A stretch of DNA of 64,000 bases from Aplidium turbinatum. Taxonomy: Eukaryota; Chordata; Ascidiacea; Aplousobranchia; Polyclinidae. How positions within the stretch are numbered: position 1 is the stretch's first letter; each line of letters opens with the position of its first letter. Positions 56,649 through 64,000 of the stretch are shown here, one piece after another. A program made the position numbers and the translations under genes. The notes below the pieces were generated by a model, which saw only the letters and a program-made list of their open reading frames with translations, ran no database searches and was not told the DNA's origin. The DNA lies in assembly GCA_918807975.1 (NCBI GenBank), contig OU964918.1, forward strand, positions 29,000,477-29,064,476, in the 5' to 3' direction.

Positions 56649-59600
56649 ATGAGGTATTTGTGGAACCGGAACTTTACAAAGAGAAGCATTCAAGGCATAA
56701 GATCAGCGGCATCCAGATTATTTTCTGTAAATCAAGGAAATGAACAACCTACTATTTCAGGTATCGAGACATTTTAGCTCAAAGGATTTTTTTTTGAATT
56801 GTTTTATGAACATAATTGAAGCTGAACTTCAGGTAGTCTTTGCAAACATACTTAAGCTTATGTTACTGAACTTGATTACTGCTATGTGATTATAAAAGAA
56901 ACTGAGTTGTGAATTTATAAATGAAATACATGATATCATATTTTTTGATTGTTTAATCTATAGCTTATTCTGTTAGAGATTTTTGTTTTGTCTAATTTAC
57001 GAAGCAAGTCACATTTGCTTACAACGGTTTTTACTTTTTATATTACAGAACAACATCTGGTTTTAGATTATCGACATGCACGGACTGGTGACTTTGTACA
57101 GGAAGAACCTCTCTTCAAAAACCCATACACCAGCGATAGCTTACTTCAGTCGTTTTTAAAGCGTCATGTTCCAGAAAAGGTGTGTAATGTTTGAAGTAGA
57201 TTTTAGAGTCTGACCAAAAATCCTGAGCCATTTGTTTTATGCAAGATTTTAAGAGTTAAGAATTTGACCATTTTTTTACAGGGCTGCACCAGTGCATTTT
57301 CTGTAACTAAACTAAGTTTGTGAAGAAAGGAGCGTTCTTCCCGGCTATCAGCACAAGGCTGAGCACTTACCAGTGTCTGTCGCTGTCAATTCTTGCTACA
57401 ATCGGCTGCCGAGAAACATATAAACTAAGTTTTATAAAATGGTGTCGACTAAAGATTTGGCCGCTCTACTGGGAGTCTTCAGAGTTTTGATGGAGAGTTG
57501 ACCTTGTTATGCCACCAACATATAAAACTAAGTGAGAATACGGTTGAATATGAATTTACAACCGGTTTTAATATAAATTTGTTCAGACACAAAAACTACT
57601 AAAGCAAATGTTTTCAGAAAACAATTCAGCGAAAACTGAATTTTTATGTAGTGTTTGAGGAAGTACGCGATTCTCAAAACGTTATATGAAACTGTTCGGA
57701 TTAATCATTGAAACTATATTTTGTTTTGTTTAGTTACAGCACTAAGCCATATTCAATTCCATTGCCTTTTACCCGACTGTCATTTAAAAATACGCTTTAT
57801 TTTTGCAGATGTTTACAGAAATGGATGCTGATATGCGACGCTTTGGTGAGGATATTGCACAGACCATTGATGGAATGGCTAAGCAGTGTGAGCTGAACCC
57901 TCCTACTCTCACGCAATACGATGCTTGGGGGAATCGTGTCGACCAAGTCAGTACGTGCAAAGAATGGCAAGCGATGAAGCCAATTGCAGCCAGAGAGGGA
58001 CTGATTGCGATCGGATATGATCGAGAATTCGGCCAATGGAGGTCTGGTTGGACAATGTTTGCAAAGCGGTCTGAAATTTGATTTTTTTGTTGCGAATTAA
58101 CAAATTGGTTGAACAATGTACAAGTTGCATAAAAGCATTTACAATATGTAGGTTCCTGTGATAGACACACATGTACTATCTACGAGGTTTCACAATCTCT
58201 ACTACCACCAAAAAGGCACCGCTAGTTAATAAATATTACTCTATCAAGAGTGAAAAAAGGTGCTATTATGTGAGCTTCGCTGAAAAAGTTTATGCAAGTA
58301 AAACTTTAAAATACTTTTTCACCCTTTATTCAGTCGCGTCTATCAAATGGCAAAGCTATTGTTGTTTGGTCCGTCGTCGGGGCTGTATTCTTGTCCTCTT
58401 GCCATGGTGGATGGAGCTGCTAAAGTTCTAGAGACTGTCATGAAAGATCCCGACTGTGATAGCGATCATCTCAAAGAGCCGTTTCAGTAAGTTGGCATTA
58501 TCGAATTTCTTGCCCACATTATCTCAAGTAGCACCATTGTTTCTTCGTTCACAAAGTACGGTGTTTAACCAACTGCGCCATTGAGCCGAATCAGATCAAA
58601 CGCCTGGAAATGTAAAACGTGACAATAACCTCCAGCTCCGGTAATAACACGTGATTTGGAACATTCGTGTTGTGCGTGTTCATAGTCATACCAATGTTTT
58701 AACAACATTTTAACCTATTAGTACGGTATGTTTGTTTCCTATGAATCATTGCTTCTAATTCTTATTAGGAGACTCACAAGTCGAGATCCTTCGAAATTTT
58801 GGACATCGGGGCAGTGGATGACTGAGAAGGGTGGCGGCTCAGATGTAGGTAACTAACATTGGTCATAATTGTGTACTTAAATAGTTGTATGGGTGGGATA
58901 TTAGTGTAGCGTATCGCAAAAATATTTTTAAAGGGTTGATGTGAAGGAGGAATGTAATTCTGACTATATTCAGTTCCGTAACAGCGCAACAAGACTTGGG
59001 TGAATACTACTTTACGAAGTGTTTGTTGAAATCAAAGTCAGTTCTTTTGTTTCTTGCAACTATCTAGCTAGGGGAATGGTGGAATAACAAAAAAATAAGA
59101 ACAATCATCATCATCATCGGCCATGCCTGAGTAAGGCGTCGGCTACCGTGAGTCTCCACAACGATCGATTGTCCATACTTCTAATTAGGTTTTCAAAATT
59201 TTGGTTTGTCCATGTTGAAAGATTTTTGAAGATTTCCAAACGTGGACGTCCGCGGTGCCTCTGACCAGGAAATCGCCCCATTATTGCCGAGTGTTCAATT
59301 CCGCGTTTGCGGTGGACATGCCCGATAAATGTCATTTGCCTTTTTTTGATAGTTGTGATGAGGAAGCCAGGGGTGCACCCAGAGCGTCTCCACACTTCTT
59401 CGTTAGTGATTTTATCCGTCCAGTTTATTCCCATCATTCTACGAATGAACCAAATTTCAGCACTGTTGGTCTTCTTCTCTATCTTCGGGCATACAGTCCA
59501 GGATTCACAGCCATATAACAGAACTGACCAAATGTACACATGTAAAATTCTTATTCTAGTGTTTAGAGAGATTGAATTAGATTTCAGTATTTTGTCCATT

Positions 59601-62600
59601 TTGATGAAAGCTTGTTTGGATTGTGTAATTCTTGATTTTACGTCGCTCCAGCATCGACCATTCGAAGTGACCATAGAACCCAGATAGTTGAAACTATTTA
59701 CTTGTGAGACTGTTGTATTTTGTATTTTGATAGTGCATACTGGAGTTATTTCTTTTGATGAAATGGTCATGCAGAAGGTTTTTGTTGCATTCAAATTAAG
59801 TCCAAGGTTCTCGCTTTGCTTAATGACTATGTCGAGTAAATTTTGTAAGCTGGAGTTTGATGTGGCGATTATAGCAGGAAGAAAATAAGTGGAAGAATGA
59901 AGCATTTATTTTTAATGGATTATCAGGCCTTAAAACTCGTGTTTTTTACCGGCAGCCATCGTGGCCTACCGAGAGCTTCTTCTCGGCGGTTAAATCTGCG
60001 TGCTTGGAGACTAAAATACAATAACGATAGGTCCATAGCACAAGTAAATAGCATTAAACTTGCAACAATGTTAAAAAGATCACTTAGCGTTGTTGAAGTC
60101 TTGGCGACGTCCTGCAATAGAATCGTTGTACCACGCATTAAATGCTTTATCGGGATTGTAATCCGGTATTGCGGGACCATCTAACGACCCTAAATTGTTT
60201 TAACTGCTCGCAGCTCAGTAAATTGTTTGAACTGCATACCGCCTTTCATAAAACCTGACCATTTATTCCATTGTGATGTCACCATTGAGGGTGTGAAGTA
60301 ACTAACCCACAGCGTTCTCAACTATGAAGACACGTGTTTTACCCACGGATGTCAACTAACCTAGTTCTCCTTTTTAACAACGATTCAATGTCCGACAACA
60401 TTGAATCCATATAAAAACGACAATATTGCCAGCTGATGTAAATCAGCACTTCGGATTAACACTTCGTTAAAATAAATATCGGGAATTGCAAACAAGACTT
60501 ACAGCGCTGGTGATCGCAGCTGGATATATTCAATACAACATTAGTGACTATGATGCGCTGACCTAATTCTGCGTCACTCTTTAATACTACATATTTTCGA
60601 CATTTAATCCACGACCATTCTATTGTGAAATTAAATAATTGGCTAGAAGAAACCGGCGGCCAAACTTGGCCGACGGAGGAGGTAGCACAGGCGGTCATTC
60701 AAGCACTACTTAGCTGCCATGGCCGCCGGCTGCTTTAAGGCTTGATTATCGAGCAACAGCACGTTGACAGCAGTTATTAGATTTCAGTATTTTCTACAGT
60801 GCGGCATAATGTTCTTGATGACTATCATATTGATAGAAATATGGCAATCTTATTTCACAAATTGTAAAATATGTTATAGTCATATTTTAGTCAATTACTT
60901 TTAACCATGAAGCATTTTCAAAAAAGTTTCAAAACATTAAAAGTATCAAGATTTCATAAAGTTAAGTATATAAGTAACCGAGATAAACATTCTCGTTGTT
61001 AGATCTTTGGTAGAGAATATACGCTGGTTGTAGATTCTAGTAGGCTGTTTATGTAAGCCATTCTCAGCATCGCTTCACGTCACTTTGTCTTCCCTTCATT
61101 GGTGGAACAGTTTCCCAATATTTGCCGTCTCCAGGACGAACCAAATCAAATGTTCCATTGTGTTTTAGTCTGTATGACCTGCTTTGTACAACATTTCCAA
61201 GGAAGTAATTATGTTTCGTCATTCAGGGAGCGCGACTGACACCTATGCCGTTAAACAATCAAACGGCTTGTATAGCTTGCATGGTTACAAGTGGTTCACA
61301 TCGGCCACTGACGCAGATATGACTTTGGCTTTAGCGAGGGTGATGGACGATAGGTTTGTACTGTTTGTCGTTTGTGGAGCCAATAGGTTTTAACGGCATG
61401 AATTAAGAAAAATGAATCTTTGTTTTATCGTAAGATTGTTTCAATGTTTTCGGTTCTCCGTAAAATAAATAAAATTAAGTATGTTTTGGTTGCTTTCAGC
61501 TATTGATGTGTTTGCAAACGTACATCTTTCAATCTACAATAATTCTAAAGCAAAGTACCTACCTCAAACAGAATCACCGGCTAACAATGTCGTGGCTGTC
61601 TTATAGGATGGAGGCATTACCTGGGAGCAGAGGCTTGTCACTGTTTTTGTTGGAAACTCGTCATCCCACATCTGGGGCACTCAATGGCATTCAAATACAG
61701 CGACTAAAGGACAAACTCGGAACTCGTCAATTACCAACCGGAGAGTTGTTGCTGGAAGGCGCCGTTTCTCGTATGGTGTGTAAGAATTCATTTTTTTTCT
61801 GTTTACTGTTTTGACTACCCCAGACAGCAAAACCCGTCATTTTTACATTGATTCAACGTCTGCACGTTGAATCAATTTGAAAAATGACTGGTTTTGCTGT
61901 CTGGGTCAGGTCAGCAATACTCAGTCTGGTAAGATGCTCATTTACGATTAATAAACGTTGCTATGTGGTTTAATATGATAACGTTTCGTGTTTGAAATCA
62001 AGCTATAGTTTTAGTCTTGAATCTTAAAAACGGTTGTTGCTTTTAAAACCTGCATTACAGTCTCTACATTCGTAGGTTGGCAGAGAGGGATCAGGTATAC
62101 GAACAGTATCGGGGATGCTGACAGTGACAAGGGTACACAACTCTCTCATGTCCGTCGGGGGGATGCGTCATCTGCTGCAACTTTCCAAGGATTACGCTCG
62201 AAAAAGGAAAGTTTTCGGGTCACTCTTATGCGACCAACCACTGCACATGCAAACCTTAGCCAGGTATTTTCCAGAGAGTTATCGTTAGTAATAAGGCGTC
62301 GAATGTTAATGTTATTGCAAGTGCAACGTCGCTGTGTTGTAGGCTTTGACTCGGTTTTAGAGTTGCAGTTGCGCCTTCGTGGATACCGAGTTTGGTTGTA
62401 GTTTAGTAGCTAACTTTCAGTTTGGACTCCCCCTGTTTTGTGCAACATGAGTCCCTCATGTCTGTGTCCTTTCCACAGAATGGAAACTGAAACAAGAGGT
62501 GGCTTCCTGTTGATTTTTGAAGTCGTTCGTCTTCTTGGCATCGTTGAAACGTCACCTAGCAACGACACCGAGGAAGAAAGAAACTTACTTCGTTTGTTAA

Positions 62601-63097
62601 CTTCTATCTGCAAACTTTACACCGCCAAACAAGTGAACTATTATTTGCAACATAGCTCCTTAACTTTCATCGCCCTTGGCCACTCAGTGTTGGTTTTTCC
62701 TGGTCTTCGGTTTGTTATAACAATGATAGTAGTCAATCATAAAGATGGAAATGCGACGTTAGGTTGCACTGTAAAGACGATCAAGCTGGTCTTTCATTAC
62801 GTTTGCAGAATGTTAAGCTTATTCGCAAAGTAATACAGTAAAAGTGTTGCTTAATGTATGGAAAGCCAAAGTTTGTGTGAAGCCGTTTTATATGAAATTG
62901 AGTTTAACTTTGGTGATTTTTATTAGGCGGTCACGATGGCTTCTGAAGGACTGGAGAGCTTTGGTGGCGCTGGTTATCTGGAAGATACAGGGCTGCCTAT
63001 GCATTTGAGAGACGCACAAGTGCTTAGCATATGGGAAGGAACAACCAATGTCTTGTCGATGGATACCTTGCGAGCTGTCGCCAAATCAAGAGGCTCA
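56649..63097 (+). CDS. AidB/acdh-11-like acyl-CoA dehydrogenase, mitochondrial; 3' end outside the window
   Basis: Ten exons: 56649-56760, 57049-57179, 57809-58041, 58334-58486, 58769-58848, 61227-61353, 61607-61775, 62076-62263, 62479-62632, 62927-63097, all in phase, 506 codons. Exon 1 is a basic Arg/Ser-rich leader ([20 protein letters not shown]) typical of mitochondrial import. The FAD and substrate core follows: [50 protein letters not shown] with [39 protein letters not shown] and [13 protein letters not shown], then [17 protein letters not shown]. The order, and the long insert relative to short-chain dehydrogenases, match the AidB/ACDH-11 branch, which oxidises long or branched acyl-CoAs (acdh-11 acts in lipid and heat adaptation in nematodes). 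About 90 C-terminal residues are not found and may lie past 64000. Intron 5 holds a LINE. Confidence 0.92.
59101..59905 (-). mobile_element. 5'-truncated RTE-like LINE in intron 5 of the dehydrogenase gene
   Basis: A 263-residue open frame on the minus strand covers the end of a LINE reverse transcriptase. It begins after the catalytic [92 protein letters not shown] and [15 protein letters not shown]. It then reaches its natural stop. A (GAT)n-type tail (CGATGATGATGATTG on the minus strand) follows at 59101-59120, as in RTE/BovB elements. The frame is still open, so insertion is fairly recent. Confidence 0.85.
60375..60435. mobile_element. Diverged core copy of the palindromic MITE
   Basis: CGATTCAATGTCCGACAACA and TTGAATCCATATAAAAACGA preserve the palindromic centre of the family at 61819, with loss of the CCCAGACAGC tips. 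It lies in intron 5 of the dehydrogenase gene. Confidence 0.55.
61819..61905. mobile_element. Palindromic MITE, best copy of its family (87 bp)
   Basis: It starts CCCAGACAGCAAAACCCGTC and ends TGACTGGTTTTGCTGTCTGGG in mirrored form. The centre ATTCAACGTCTGCACGTTGA makes it almost one perfect palindrome. Flanks (actac and tcagg) give no clear duplication. It lies in the intron after exon 61607-61775. Partial copies are at 11196, 12655, 20848, 55096 and 60375. Confidence 0.85.
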
Positions 63098-63439
63098 GTA
63101 AGTGTGTGTCAAGTTTTAATTCGGAGTTGCCTCCGTTGCCGAGGGTGGCCGGATTCACCTCAACGTGCCACAGTCGCTTTCACGCCTCGTTTTCACTTCT
63201 GTACATTGTTGCGAATGAGTTCTTTCATCGAATTCATTTTTTAGCCGCAAACACCACCTGATTACTTTGAAAAACTTCAAAGTTTTTATTTTATTTTTTG
63301 GAAACAAAAGCGGCTTATTCTCTCATTCGATACGCTTCACCAAGCTACTCTCACGAAAGGCAGATGAATACCATCATCTTCACAACGTACTTCTTGAAAC
63401 ATTATATCCTAGACTTAAACATCTGTCTTCCTTATCCGG

Positions 63440-63700
63440 CACACTGTGTCGCTTTTTAGAAATGACTTTGACCTCACGCAGGCATGGAGTGAAGAGGCCT
63501 TTGGAAAGCACTCTACAACCCAATCAATTTCGAATTGTACAAAATAGTAAAACTCCGACTCGCTCAGTCTTACCAGCAGAAGAACGAGCGACTCTAGGTC
63601 GCCTAAACATTGATGTTAGTCGCTTCAAAAGCAACATGTTTCAGTGGGGTTTGCGGTGTGACTCACCAGCCTGCGCTTGTGGTGAACGTCAAACAGCATA
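63440..63700 (+). mobile_element. LINE C-terminal fragment
   Basis: The plus frame contains PAEERATLGRLNIDVSRFKS and NMFQWGLRCDSPACACGE. This resembles the N-M-x-x-W-G-x-x-x-S-P-x-C-x-C-G end of non-LTR retrotransposon ORF2 proteins (post-RNase H region). The frame stops at 63700 and the preceding 170 bases are not recognisable. It is a short truncated copy downstream of dehydrogenase exon 10. Confidence 0.6.
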
Positions 63701-63832
63701 AACATTGTTGAACTGTTTCACAACGTGCAGGCAGTTTATATATTACAGACCGTACCTGCTGTACAGCATAAACATTGTTGAACTGTTTCACAACGTGCAG
63801 GCAGTTTATATATTACAGACCGTACCTGCTGT
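63693..63832. repeat. Exact 70-bp tandem duplication
   Basis: The unit ACAGCATAAACATTGTTGAA... (63693-63762) is repeated immediately at 63763-63832 and I see no difference between the two. It begins at the end of the LINE fragment. Perfect identity means a very recent duplication or an assembly artefact. Confidence 0.9.
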
Positions 63833-64000
63833 GCTGATACTTCACACTGGTGACAACAATTGAAAACTAAAATTACCTAAATTACTGCTTTATAAACAGG
63901 AAGCTTCGAAACGATGTACACCACACCACACACATTCTGAAAGCAAACGTACGATTGATTTATTATTGGTAAAGCGAACACCAAAACATTTTCTATTTAA
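63833..64000. other. Window end, no feature seen
   Basis: No splice site or coding block of the missing dehydrogenase C-terminus is recognisable here, so those exons probably lie beyond the window. Confidence 0.4.

Noticed and set aside
59255-59888. Three plus-strand frames of 66-126 codons
   Set aside because: All are antisense to the RTE-like reverse transcriptase tail.
59923-60184. Overlapping frames next to the RTE tail, with a minus-strand reading [20 protein letters not shown]
   Set aside because: It hints at a transposon protein fragment, but it is too short and interrupted to assign.

Overview
This is a piece of an animal (metazoan) nuclear genome. It is AT-rich, with spliceosomal genes, long introns and a heavy load of small DNA transposons and broken non-LTR retrotransposons. 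An invertebrate fits best: there is an AidB/acdh-11-type acyl-CoA dehydrogenase gene, and the gene structures are intron-rich but fairly compact. A tunicate is possible, judging from the style of the single-exon orphan 7TM receptor and a splice acceptor just before one start codon. I cannot prove the taxon from sequence alone.

Host genes. (1) A single-exon seven-transmembrane receptor, minus strand, 607-1665. (2) UBE3B, a HECT E3 ubiquitin ligase, minus strand, 7591-27271. I could place all 22 coding exons with every splice phase consistent (1192 codons before the stop). It carries a Ser/Asn-rich insert of roughly 125 residues near the N-terminus. (3) DESI2-like PPPDE deSUMOylase/deubiquitinase, minus strand, 36321-38014, five exons, complete. 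(4) CRLF3, minus strand, 46764-48167, complete and intronless. (5) A head-to-head plus-strand open frame starting 87 bp from the CRLF3 start, and a plus-strand exon at 51464-52078 that looks like a death domain; these may be one gene. (6) An AidB-like acyl-CoA dehydrogenase, plus strand, 56649 to beyond the window, ten exons found and the C-terminus missing.

Mobile DNA. Several elements are delimited to the base by terminal inverted repeats and target-site duplications: a 2.3-kb hAT at 3098-5441 (8-bp TSD) with a Harbinger-like MITE nested in it; a 134-bp hAT MITE at 6116-6249; a 372-bp MITE at 14442-14813; an 872-bp Mutator-like fold-back at 41738-42609 (10-bp TSD); and a 1.28-kb element at 54114-55395 (8-bp TSD) with another MITE inside it. 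A 2.9-kb inverted-repeat element at 38584-41520 carries a DUF7869-type gene and looks like a DNA transposon of a poorly described kind. A second unusual unit, in UBE3B intron 1, has inverted arms around a degenerate open frame of another recurrent uncharacterised family. A 2-kb palindrome lies at 48615-50612. At least five LINE remnants are present, including an R2/NeSL-like element (29880-33404) whose tail is tandemly duplicated. A palindromic 87-bp MITE family recurs at six places.

The genes do not form an obvious pathway, although UBE3B and DESI2 both act on ubiquitin-like modification. The strongest candidate for something undescribed is the pair of transposon-like units built around uncharacterised protein families, above all the one at 38584-41520.
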